From contig CAVIKF010000005.1 of assembly GCA_963643505.1 (NCBI GenBank), positions 127,175-191,174 on the forward strand: DNA of 64,000 nucleotides. The letters are read 5' to 3'. Positions 16,808 through 25,700 of this stretch are shown here, in pieces. The stretch's first letter is position 1. The number at the start of each line of letters is the position of its first letter. Position numbers and translations under genes: made by a program. The notes under the pieces were generated by a model. The model was not told the origin of the DNA. It saw only the letters and a program-made list of their open reading frames with translations, and searched no databases. The DNA is from CAVEFW01 sp963643505. GTDB lineage: Bacteria > Actinomycetota > Coriobacteriia > Coriobacteriales > Eggerthellaceae.

Positions 16808-17551
16808 CTACATGATGCGTCCGTCGAGAGTGAAGGTGACGACTTCGAGGGGGATGTCTTTCCCGCATGCGGCGACAGCACGCTTGACGGCCATCTCGAG
16901 GCCGCCGCAACAGGGGACCTGCATGCGTGTGACCGTGATGGCGGTGATGGTGTTGCGGGCAAATATCTCCGTGAGCTTCTCGGCGTAGTCGACGTTGTCC
17001 AGCTTCGGGCATGCGATGACGGTGACCTTGCCCTTCATAAAGTCGTGATGGAAATTTCCATAGGCAAAAGCGGTGCAATCGGCCGCGATAAGCAGGTGAC
17101 ACCCCTCGAAGTAAGGCGCTTCCACGGGGACGAGCTTGATTTGGATGGGCCAAGTCGAAATACGGCTGGGAACCGTCGTGCCGGTGAGTTCGAACGTGCC
17201 GTCAGTGCCGATTTGCATCTCGGAGGTTTCTTGGTCGAATTGGTGCACGGCGCTGCCAGGACATTGGAACCCGATGGCGCCGGCGGCTTGCGCTGCCTGG
17301 GCCTTCGCGCGAGCCATCTTGTTGGCGACGACTGCCGCCTCATCGTATTCGGCAGCCTCGCGCTCCACGAAGGAGATGGCGTCCATGGGACATGCGGGCA
17401 AGCAATCACCGAAGCCGTCACAATAGTCGTCGCGCAACAGCGTCGCCTTGCCGTTGACGATGCCGATTGCCCCTTCGTGGCACGCTTCTGCACACAGGCC
17501 GCACCCATTGCACTTCCCTTGGTCGATTTCGATGATCTTACGTAAAGCCAT
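16808..17551 (-). CDS. 4Fe-4S dicluster ferredoxin-like protein
   Basis: 247 residues from ATG at 17551, after GGGAGGAAAG. Two clusters near the N-terminus: CNGCGLCAEACHEGAI (about 13-28) and CDGFGDCLPACPMDAI (about 44-59), the second with an altered CxxxxxC spacing. A C-terminal domain ends in VPCCGGLEMAVKRAV and carries further conserved Cys (AADCTAF, VIACPKLDN). Proteins of this type often sit beside hybrid cluster protein or Crp-type regulators and are thought to transfer electrons; neither partner is present here. The partner and reaction are unknown. Confidence 0.8.
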   Translation of the reverse strand: MALRKIIEIDQGKCNGCGLCAEACHEGAIGIVNGKATLLRDDYCDGFGDCLPACPMDAISFVEREAAEYDEAAVVANKMARAKAQAAQAAGAIGFQCPGSAVHQFDQETSEMQIGTDGTFELTGTTVPSRISTWPIQIKLVPVEAPYFEGCHLLIAADCTAFAYGNFHHDFMKGKVTVIACPKLDNVDYAEKLTEIFARNTITAITVTRMQVPCCGGLEMAVKRAVAACGKDIPLEVVTFTLDGRIM

Positions 17552-17647
17552 CTTTCCTCCCGTCTTCAATTGTCTCTCGGTTTGAGTGTAGCGGACCCTG
17601 GGAGCATTTGATAGGGGGGTCCTCTGTTTCTCGCCGGTGGTTTTGCC

Positions 17648-17743
17648 GCATGTGCGCGTTACGAAAGTTCGCAGCCGACGATTCCGCAGCATGTGCGCGT
17701 TACGAAAGTTCGCAGCCGACGATTCCGCAGCATGTGCGCGTTA
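17648..17743. repeat. 41-bp tandem repeat, two copies plus a partial
   Basis: Units start at 17648, 17689 and 17730 (GCATGTGCGCGTTACGAAAG...). The first two are identical and the third stops after 14 bases. It lies in the gap between the ferredoxin gene and the small gene at 17818. Confidence 0.92.
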
Positions 17744-17817
17744 TAGAAGTTTCTCGCAAGAAGCGTCGGGCGGGGACGTATTATTAGCGGGTAGTCGGTA
17801 TGCGAAAAGGAGTAAAA

Positions 17818-18000
17818 ATGGACATCCGCACCGATAGGGACAAGATGGAAGAATTGGGCCGCGATGGCATCCCCCAAAGTCGCATCGATCAAGACCAGAT
17901 CGAGCAACCGGGAGTGGTCGGTCAGATGTACGACGGATGGCTCGACCGCCTCTTTGAGAAAGAGATCGAGGAAAAGCGCGCGAGTACTGGCGAGTACTGA
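17818..18000 (+). CDS. Small acidic hypothetical protein
   Basis: 60 residues. ATG at 17818 follows AAAAGGAGTAAAA, an ideal ribosome site; the upstream ATG at 17800 would place that site inside the gene. The sequence is hydrophilic and rich in Asp, Glu and Arg (MDIRTDRDKMEELGRDGIPQ, then a helix WLDRLFEKEIEEKRAS). It has no Cys and no membrane segment, and I do not recognise it. It ends three bases before murB, so the two genes are probably co-transcribed. Confidence 0.7.
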   Translation: MDIRTDRDKMEELGRDGIPQSRIDQDQIEQPGVVGQMYDGWLDRLFEKEIEEKRASTGEY

Positions 18001-18003
18001 TCA

Positions 18004-18948
18004 ATGATGCGCTCGCCTTTGAGATTGGATAGACCAGTGCAGAACCTTATCCAAGAGCTCATCGCCATCGTTGGCGAGGAGAACACCCATGTCGACGAGG
18101 TGCTTTCGGCACACACGACCTTTAAAATCGGCGGTCCGGCTGACGTGCTTGTCGAACCTTCCGACATCGACCAGATCCGCGCCGTACTCGACGCGTGTCG
18201 CGAGGCGGACGTCGAGGTCCGTTTTCTCGGTTTGGGAAGCAACATCCTTGCTTGCGACGAGGGAATCCCCGGTGTCGTCCTGAAGCTTGCTGGGCGTTTT
18301 TCTGCAATCGAGGTGGATGGCACGTGCGTGACCTGCCAGGCAGGCGCGAGCAATGAGGAGGTTGCTTGGGCGGCTATGCGTGCGGGGCTTGCAGGTTACG
18401 AGTTTGCCAGCGGGATCCCTGGAACCATCGGAGGCGCTGCAATCATGAACGCCGGTGCCTATGGCGGCGAGTTCAAGGCTGTGGCGGTGTCGGTGGATTG
18501 CATCACGCCTGAGGGCACGATGGTTGAGGTTGCCGCACAGGATGCGGATTGGGGCTATCGTCACAGCATGATGATGGATCGCGGGTTTCTCGTGGTGGGC
18601 GCGAAGTTACGCCTGGAAAAAGACGAGCCCGACGCGATCTTTGGGCGCATGGAGGATCTGCGTATCCGTCGCGAGGAGAAGCAACCTCTCGAGATGCCGT
18701 CGGCGGGTTCCACGTTCAAACGCCCCGAGGGGTATTTCGCCGGCAAGCTCATCCAGGATGCGGACATGCAAGGACACCGTGTCGGTGGTGCCCAGGTGAG
18801 CGAGAAACATGCAGGCTTCGTTGTCAACGCAGGTGGGGCCACGGCCAAGGACGTGCGCGCCCTCATTGCCGATGTGCAGCGCAGCGTGTTTGACAGGGAG
18901 GGTGTCCGTCTCGAGCCCGAGGTTCGTATGTGGGGTTTCGACGACTAA
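18004..18948 (+). CDS. murB: UDP-N-acetylenolpyruvoylglucosamine reductase
   Basis: 314 residues. FAD-dependent enzyme that reduces UDP-GlcNAc-enolpyruvate to UDP-MurNAc in peptidoglycan precursor synthesis. FAD-binding segment TTFKIGGPADVLVEP and LGLGSNILACDEG, then SGIPGTIGGAAIMNAGAYGG. The active-site serine segment PSAGSTFKRPEGYFAGKLI marks a type II MurB. The start at 18004 follows directly after the 60-residue gene; a GTG a few codons later (VQNLIQEL) is possible. A 32-bp tandem repeat follows the gene. Confidence 0.95.
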   Translation: MMRSPLRLDRPVQNLIQELIAIVGEENTHVDEVLSAHTTFKIGGPADVLVEPSDIDQIRAVLDACREADVEVRFLGLGSNILACDEGIPGVVLKLAGRFSAIEVDGTCVTCQAGASNEEVAWAAMRAGLAGYEFASGIPGTIGGAAIMNAGAYGGEFKAVAVSVDCITPEGTMVEVAAQDADWGYRHSMMMDRGFLVVGAKLRLEKDEPDAIFGRMEDLRIRREEKQPLEMPSAGSTFKRPEGYFAGKLIQDADMQGHRVGGAQVSEKHAGFVVNAGGATAKDVRALIADVQRSVFDREGVRLEPEVRMWGFDD

Positions 18949-19052
18949 GCTGTCTTGGCTAAGCCGACTCGACTATGCTATCCCGGCGACTAAGTTTCCG
19001 CTATCGGTCGCGATGAGCGTCTCCCGGTATTGGGGGATGGCGCGGTGTCGAC

Positions 19053-19140
19053 GGTTGGCCGAGAGTGCGAGGGGCCGGTTGGCCGGTTGACCGAGAGTGC
19101 GAGGGGCCGGTTGGCCGGTTGGCCGAGAGTGCGAGGGGCC
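19053..19140. repeat. 32-bp tandem repeat between murB and the FTR-like gene
   Basis: The word CCGAGAGTGCGAGGGGCC starts at 19059, 19091 and 19123, joined by GGTTGGCCGGTTG-type spacers. The third copy stops 27 bases from the convergent FTR-like gene. CGACTAAG over the murB stop (18942-18949) recurs at 18987-18994. Confidence 0.9.
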
Positions 19141-19167
19141 GAGGGATCGTTGGAGCGACGGTTGTCC

Positions 19168-19368
19168 TTAATCGAGCGATTTGTAGAACAACATGCAGTG
19201 ACAGTATCCCTCGAAGGTTGGGTCCTCGATCTGCTCTCGGAACTCTCGACACATGCACTTGTTGTCCTCGGTCATCTCAAGGCGGCATGGGCAGTATCCA
19301 CCCTTCTCCTTCAAACCCTTGCGGATCATGGCGACGACCTCTGCGTCTTCGTTTAATCGCACAGCCAC
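19168..19368 (-). CDS. Ferredoxin:thioredoxin reductase catalytic-subunit-like protein
   Basis: 66 residues from GTG at 19368; AGGAGGT sits five bases upstream and inside any longer version from 19386. Three Cys motifs (YCPCRL, KCMCREF, GYCHCMLFY) match the CPC...CxC...CHC layout of the FTR beta subunit, which holds a 4Fe-4S cluster next to a redox disulfide. Usual FTR beta chains have about 110 residues; this form is compact. No FTR variable subunit or thioredoxin gene is nearby. Likely role: ferredoxin-linked disulfide reduction. Confidence 0.8.
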   Translation of the reverse strand: MAVRLNEDAEVVAMIRKGLKEKGGYCPCRLEMTEDNKCMCREFREQIEDPTFEGYCHCMLFYKSLD

Positions 19369-19628
19369 GGCGTACCTCCTCTTCATACGTATCCATCATA
19401 GGGCCTCGATCGTGGTCACAGGGGATTGATACCGATAAACCAGCGATTATCCAAAAGTGGGGGGCGCTGTCGCCCAAAAGTGTGTTTGTTCACAAAAAGG
19501 GACGTACCTCATCTCGAATAAATTGCGTTTCCCTGCAGGACGGATACCCCCAATGCGCGTATAGTGTCTTTGTCGAAAACGGCGCCGGGGGAAGTTCGGC
19601 GTCTACGGGAAAAGAGAGAGGTTTGCAC

Positions 19629-21053
19629 ATGGGCGGTTTCTTCGGCGCAACTTCGAAGCGCGATGTCGTATTGGATGTGTACTTCGGCGTTGACTACCAT
19701 TCCCATTTGGGAACCAAGCGTGCGGGCATGGTCGTGCACGATGTGGAAGACGGCTTTCAGCGCGAGATCCATTCCATTGAGAACACCCCGTTCCGTACGC
19801 GTTTCGAGGACGACTTGAACGTGTTCCATGGAACGAGCGCCATCGGCTGTATTTCCGATCGAGACCCGCAGCCTCTTTTGGTCCGTAGCCATCTCGGCGT
19901 GTTCGCCCTGTCCACGGTTGGCATCATCAATAACGCCGATGCGATCATCGACAAGCACCTCTCCGGTGTAGGAAACCAGTTCATGGCTATGAGCTCGGGA
20001 AACGTCAACGAGACCGAGCTTGTCGCCTCTATTATCAACCAAAAGGAAACCCTCGTCGAAGGTCTTCGTTTTGCCCAGGAGATCATCGAGGGCTCCATGA
20101 CGATGCTCGTCTTGACTTCCGAGGGCGAGATCATCGCCGCTCGTGATCGTCTCGGCCGCTTGCCGATCCGTATCGGTCGCGATGACGACGGCTATTGTGT
20201 CAGCTTTGAGAATTTCGCGTACCAAAAGCTTGGCTACGTCGATGAGTACGAGCTCGGTCCTGCCGAGATCGTGCGCATGACCGCGGACGGGTACGAGACC
20301 ATCGCTCCCGCTGGCGACAAGATGCGCATCTGCTCCTTCTTGTGGGTGTATTACGGGTATCCCAACAGCACGTATGAGGGCGTCAATGTGGAGGAGATGC
20401 GCTATCGTAACGGCCGCATCATGGCCCGAGATGAGGAGCGGGCCGTCGGCGTTCCCGACGTCGACTATGCTGCAGGCATTCCTGACAGCGGCTTGCCTCA
20501 CGGTATCGGCTTTGCCCAGGAAAGCGGTCGTGCGTTTGGCCGTCCCTTCGTCAAGTACACCCCGACGTGGCCCCGCAGCTTCATGCCCAGCAACCAAAAG
20601 GTCCGCAACCATGTGGCGAAGATGAAACTCGTTCCTGTCAACGAACTCATCAACGGCAAGAAGCTCCTTTTTGTCGACGATTCGATCGTTCGTGGTACCC
20701 AACTTCGCGAGACCGTTGATTTTCTCTATGGCGCTGGTGCCAAGGAGGTCCACATGCGTTCCGCGTGTCCGCCCCTTATGTACGGATGCAAGTACCTCAA
20801 CTTCTCCAGCAGTAAGTCCGAGATGGAGCTTATTGCGCGCAGGAAGGTCCAAGAGCTTGAGGGTGACGAGGGTCAAAAGCACCTTGACGAATACGCTGAC
20901 GCCAACACGGAGCGTGGCGGGTGCATGCTGAAGAGCATCTGCGAGGAGATGGGATTTGACTCCTTGCGATTCCAAAGCTTGCAGGGCCTCATTGAAGCGA
21001 TCGGCATCGATCCTGAGAAAATCTGTACTTATTGTTGGGACGGTCGCGAGTAG
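19629..21053 (+). CDS. Amidophosphoribosyltransferase-like protein without the N-terminal catalytic Cys
   Basis: 474 residues; ATG at 19629 with GAGAGG upstream. PurF uses Cys1 after Met removal to hydrolyse glutamine; here the N-terminus is MGGFFGATS, with Gly in that position. Other N-terminal features remain (HLGTKRAGM, GTSAIGCISD, STVGIINN). The phosphoribosyltransferase motif LLFVDDSIVRGTQ is intact (about 345-357). Cys positions near CSFLW, SACPPLMYGC and C-terminal ICTYCWDG fit the Fe-S-type PurF. It may use free ammonia or be a regulatory paralogue. Confidence 0.85.
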   Translation: MGGFFGATSKRDVVLDVYFGVDYHSHLGTKRAGMVVHDVEDGFQREIHSIENTPFRTRFEDDLNVFHGTSAIGCISDRDPQPLLVRSHLGVFALSTVGIINNADAIIDKHLSGVGNQFMAMSSGNVNETELVASIINQKETLVEGLRFAQEIIEGSMTMLVLTSEGEIIAARDRLGRLPIRIGRDDDGYCVSFENFAYQKLGYVDEYELGPAEIVRMTADGYETIAPAGDKMRICSFLWVYYGYPNSTYEGVNVEEMRYRNGRIMARDEERAVGVPDVDYAAGIPDSGLPHGIGFAQESGRAFGRPFVKYTPTWPRSFMPSNQKVRNHVAKMKLVPVNELINGKKLLFVDDSIVRGTQLRETVDFLYGAGAKEVHMRSACPPLMYGCKYLNFSSSKSEMELIARRKVQELEGDEGQKHLDEYADANTERGGCMLKSICEEMGFDSLRFQSLQGLIEAIGIDPEKICTYCWDGRE

Positions 21054-21141
21054 CGAAAAAAAGATTTCAGGAACGGGGCGCCTTAACGGGGCGCCTCTGT
21101 TGTGCTGGCGCAGGGCGACAAAAGTGCTAGCATAGGGCGAC

Positions 21142-22479
21142 ATGAGCTCAACGGTTGACATGTCCAAACACTTCACCATGCCTCGCTTGTTGAGGGTGAC
21201 GGGGCCGTCGATCGCCATGATGTTGTTCACAAGCATCTACGGTATCGTCGATGGTCTGTTCGTCTCCAACTTTGCGGGCAAGACGGCCTTTGCGGCGGTC
21301 AATCTCATCATGCCCTTCATCATGATCTTGGGTTGTACCGGATTCATGATCGGTTCGGGCGGCAGTGAGCTTGTCGCGAAAACGCGCGGCATGGGCGACG
21401 ACAAGAAGGCCAACGAGCGCTTCTCGCTTATGGTGTATTTCACGCTCGCGCTCGGCATCACGCTCGCGCTTATCGGCTTTTTCGCGATGGAGCCGGTGGC
21501 GCGTCTGCTCGGCGCCGGCGACAACATGCTTGATTTGTGCGTCCTCTACGGTCGCATCAGCATGGTCAGCCTTCCGGCGTATATGTTGCAATATGCGTTC
21601 CAAGCGTTTTTTAACACGGCGGGCAAACCCAAGCTCGGCCTTGCGGTTACCGTCGTTGCGGGGTGTATGAACATCGTGCTCGATGCGGTGTTCGTCGGCC
21701 TGCTAGGATGGGGGGTGATGGGCGCTGCGTGGGCGACGGTGATCACCGAGTTCGTCGGCGGCGTCATCCCGATCATCTATTTTGTGCGCCCTAATAGCAG
21801 CGTGTTGCGCCTCGGGCCCACGACACTCGATTGGCACTCGATCGGCGGCGCATGCTTCAACGGCTCCTCCGAGATGATGAGCAACATCGCCCAGTCGGTG
21901 GTGAGCATGCTGTACAACTTCCAACTCATGGCGCTCTACGGTGAGGATGGCGTTGCGGCATACGGTGCCTGCATGTATATCTGCTTCGTGTTCTTGGCGG
22001 TGCTCATGGGCTACACCGTCGGCACCGCACCGCTCATGAGCTACCAACACGGTGCGAGAAATTTCGAAGAGATGCACAGCCTTTGGAAGAAGAGCCTTGC
22101 GTTCATGGCGATATTCGGTGTCGCGATGTTCGTTCTTGCGGAGGTATGTGCCGGGCCGTTCGCGTATGTCTATACCGGCTACGACGAGGGTTTGTTCGAT
22201 TTGACAAAAAAGGCATTCCACCTGTTCAGCGTTGCGTATTTGATCTGTGGGTTCAGTATGTACGGATCGAGCTTGTTCACGAGCCTCGGCAACGGTCTCG
22301 TCTCGGCGCTCATCTCGTTTTTGCGCGTGCTCGTGTTTGAGGCGATTGCGATCTTTGTGTTGCCGGCGTTGTTCGGCCCGACTGCCATTTGGATGTCGTG
22401 GGCGGTGGGCGAGTTGCTTGCTCTTGCGCTGACGCTTGGGTTCATGTTCGGCCTCGGGAAGTCCTACGGCTACCGCTAG
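21142..22479 (+). CDS. MATE-family efflux transporter (MepA-like)
   Basis: 445 residues with about twelve membrane segments in two bundles. MATE signatures: SIYGIVDGLFVSNFAG in TM1-2, LQYAFQAFFNTAGKPKLGL, and the second-half repeat of the same pattern (YGSSLFTSLGNGLVSAL). The family exports drugs or metabolites against Na+ or H+. It follows the PurF paralogue by 88 bases, with a GGGGCGCCTTAACGGGGCGC direct/inverted repeat between. The SD site is weak (AGGGCGAC). An efficient terminator follows. The substrate cannot be predicted. Confidence 0.92.
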   Translation: MSSTVDMSKHFTMPRLLRVTGPSIAMMLFTSIYGIVDGLFVSNFAGKTAFAAVNLIMPFIMILGCTGFMIGSGGSELVAKTRGMGDDKKANERFSLMVYFTLALGITLALIGFFAMEPVARLLGAGDNMLDLCVLYGRISMVSLPAYMLQYAFQAFFNTAGKPKLGLAVTVVAGCMNIVLDAVFVGLLGWGVMGAAWATVITEFVGGVIPIIYFVRPNSSVLRLGPTTLDWHSIGGACFNGSSEMMSNIAQSVVSMLYNFQLMALYGEDGVAAYGACMYICFVFLAVLMGYTVGTAPLMSYQHGARNFEEMHSLWKKSLAFMAIFGVAMFVLAEVCAGPFAYVYTGYDEGLFDLTKKAFHLFSVAYLICGFSMYGSSLFTSLGNGLVSALISFLRVLVFEAIAIFVLPALFGPTAIWMSWAVGELLALALTLGFMFGLGKSYGYR

Positions 22480-22513
22480 GCGCCTTTGCGCGGCCCGACG
22501 CTTGCGCTATTTG

Positions 22514-22542
22514 CCGCTCACCGACCGTGGGCGGTTTTTTTT
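22514..22542 (+). terminator. Intrinsic terminator after the MATE gene
   Basis: Stem CCGCTCAC/GTGGGCGG (22514-22521 with 22527-22534, one wobble pair), loop CGACC, then T8. Confidence 0.9.
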
Positions 22543-22716
22543 CGTCGATTGACGCCGCCATTTGCGACATATACCGAAAAAGAACCAAGCCTCTCGCGAA
22601 AGAAATCCACCGCTTGCTAACATCGTGGCAATCCCCTTTGGGAGAAGGTTCGTTCGCTTTTTTTTGTGAATGTGCGTACTTGAACATAAACGTTGGATTC
22701 CTTGATTGGAGATGAC

Positions 22717-25700
22717 ATGACGAGAGAACTCAAGTCAATGGACGGCAACAACGCGGCAGCGCATGTGTCTTACGCGTTCACCGAGGTTGCTGGCATCTAT
22801 CCCATCACCCCTTCCAGCCCTATGGCTGATTACGTCGACCAATGGGCTGCCCAGGGTCGCAAGAACATCTTTGGCACCACCGTAAAGGTGTGCGAGATGG
22901 AATCCGAAGGCGGTGCTGCCGGTGCTGTTCACGGCTCGCTGACGGCGGGCGCCCTGACCACCACATACACGGCATCCCAGGGGCTGCTTTTGATGATTCC
23001 CAATATGTACAAGATTGCCGCTGAGCAACTCCCCACGGTTTTCCATGTCAGCGCACGTACCGTTTCCACCCATGCGCTCAACATCTTCGGCGACCACTCC
23101 GACGTCATGGCGTGCCGCCAGACCGGTTTCGCCATGATGGCCGAGACCAACGTCCAAGAGGTCATGGATCTCTCGGCGGTTGCCCACCTCGCTGCGATCA
23201 AGGGCCATATGTCCGTCCTGAACTTCTTTGACGGCTTCCGCACCTCCCACGAGATCCAAAAGATCAAGGTTTGGGACTACAAAGATCTGGCAGAGATGGT
23301 CGATATGGATGCTGTGCGCGCATTCCGCGATCACGCGCTGAACCCAGACCATCCGGCAATGCGCGGTTCCCATGAGAACGGCGATATCTTCTTCCAACAC
23401 CGCGAGGCCTGCAACTCCCACTACAACGAGTTCCCGGCCGTCGTCGAGGAGTGCATGGACCAGGTCAACGCCAAACTCGGCACCGACTATAAGTTGTTTA
23501 ATTACTACGGCGCCCCCGACGCTGATCGCGTCATCGTCGCCATGGGTTCCGTATGCGACGTTATCGAGGAGGTCATCGACTACCTCAACGCCCACGGCGA
23601 GAAGGTCGGCCTCATCAAGCCGCGCCTGTATCGTCCCTTTGCCTGCAAGAAGTTCGTGGAGGCGATTCCTGCGACTTGCAAGCAGATGGCGGTTCTCGAT
23701 CGCACCAAGGAGCCGGGAAGCGCAGGCGAGCCGCTGTACCAAGATGTCATTACCGCCTTGGTCCAAGAGGGCGTCTCCGGCATCAATGTTTGCCGCGGTC
23801 GCTACGGCCTTGGCTCCAAGGACACGCCACCTTCCAGCTTGTTCGCGGTCTATACCAATCTTGCTGCTGACGAGCCCAAACGCGAGTTCACCATCGGCAT
23901 CGTCGACGATGTCACGATGTTGTCACTTCCCGAGGATCCGAACTGCCCCAACACGGCGGCGGAAGGCACCATCGAGTGCAAATTCTGGGGCCTTGGCGGC
24001 GACGGTACCGTCGGTGCGAACAAGAACTCTATCAAGATCATTGGCGATCACACCGACAAGTACGTACAGGCTTACTTCCAGTATGACTCCAAGAAGACCG
24101 GCGGTGTGACCATCAGCCACCTGCGCTTTGGCGACAATCCGATCAAAAGCCCCTACTACGTCAACAAGGCCGACTTCGTCGCGTGCCACAACCCCTCCTA
24201 TATCTCCAAGGGCATCCGCATCGTCAACGATGTCAAGCCCGGCGGTACGTTCCTGATCAATTGCCAGTGGGGTATCGAGGAGCTCGAGGAACACCTCTCC
24301 TCCGAGGCGAAGCGCTATATCGCTAACAACGATATCAAGCTCTACACCATCGACGCCACCGCACTCGCAATCGAGGTCGGCATGGGCAAGCGTACCAACA
24401 CAATCCTCCAGTCCGCGTTCTTCAGCCTTGCCGGCATCCTTCCTTCCGCAGATGCCTTGAAGTACATGAAGGATGCTGCGACCAAGTCTTATATGAAGAA
24501 GGGCCAAGACGTCGTCGATCGCAACCACAAGGCTATCGACGCTGGTGCGACCGCTTGCGTTAAAATCGACGTTCCCGCTTCTTGGGCAACCGCCGAGGGT
24601 GAGAAGCCCAAGCCTGAGCTTGTTGGCCGCCCCGAGGTCATCAAGCAGGTCGTCGAGATCATGAAGCCTGTCGGCAACATGGACGGCGATCGCTTGCCCG
24701 TCTCCGTTTTCATGAACCATGTCGACGGCCAGTTCGAGCAGGGTGCTTCCCACTACGAGAAGCGTTATGTTGCCGTTACTGCCCCGACGTGGGATTCCGA
24801 GAAATGCATCCAATGTAACCAGTGCACCTTCGTTTGCCCCCACGCCTGTATCCGTCCATACGCCCTCAACGAGGAGGAGGCGGCGGGCGCTCCCGAGCAG
24901 ACCAAGCTCATGCCTATCAAGGCCGGCAAGGCCAAGGGCCTCTACCAATACACTATCGCGGTGAGCCCCATGGACTGCATGGGTTGCGGCGTATGCGTTG
25001 GCATGTGCAAGACCGGCGCCATCCACATGGCACCGGCGGAGCAGGAATTCCCACAACAGGAGAGCTTCGACTACTGCAACGCCAACGTCTCCGTGAAGCC
25101 TGAGACGGTCGACTTGACGCTCAAGGGCATGCAGTTCAAGCATCCCCTCCTCGAGTACTCCGGTTCCTGCGCGGGTTGCGCTGAGACCTCGTATGCTCGT
25201 ATTGTCTCCCAGATGTTCGGTCATCGCATGTATGTCGCAAACGCTACCGGTTGCTCCTCTATCTGGGGCGGTCCTGCTGCGACTTCTCCTTACACGGTCA
25301 ACCATGAGGGTCACGGTCCCGCATGGGCCAACTCCCTGTTTGAGGACAATGCCGAGTTCGGCTTGGGCATGTATCTCGGCTACGAGGCGACACGCGAGAT
25401 CTTGGTCAACGGCACCAAGGAGCTCATCGCCAGCGAGCCCGACCTGTTCATCCAAGAAGCTGCCCAGGAGTGGCTCGATAAAAAGGACGACACCTTCGAG
25501 AGCACTCGTGCCGCTGAGACCTACCTTGTCTACCTCAAGCAACTCGCCGAGGAGGGCAACGAGACGGCGACCGAGATGTTGAAGTACCAAGACCACCTGT
25601 CCAAGAAAAGCTTCTGGATCTTCGGTGGCGACGGTTGGGCATACGACATCGGATTCGGCGGACTTGACCACGTTCTCGCCTCGGGGAAGGATGTCAACGT

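Noticed and set aside
17648..17743. Possible CRISPR array (also considered at 19.1, 37.3, 50.4, 62.0 and 63.6 kb)
   Set aside because: Units are contiguous or have repeated spacers, none has unique spacers of 30-40 bases, and no cas gene is present.
19065..19628. N-terminal extension of the PurF-like protein up to 19065
   Set aside because: The extension runs through the 32-bp array and antisense to the FTR-like gene; MGGFFG at 19629 with its own SD is the family-like start.
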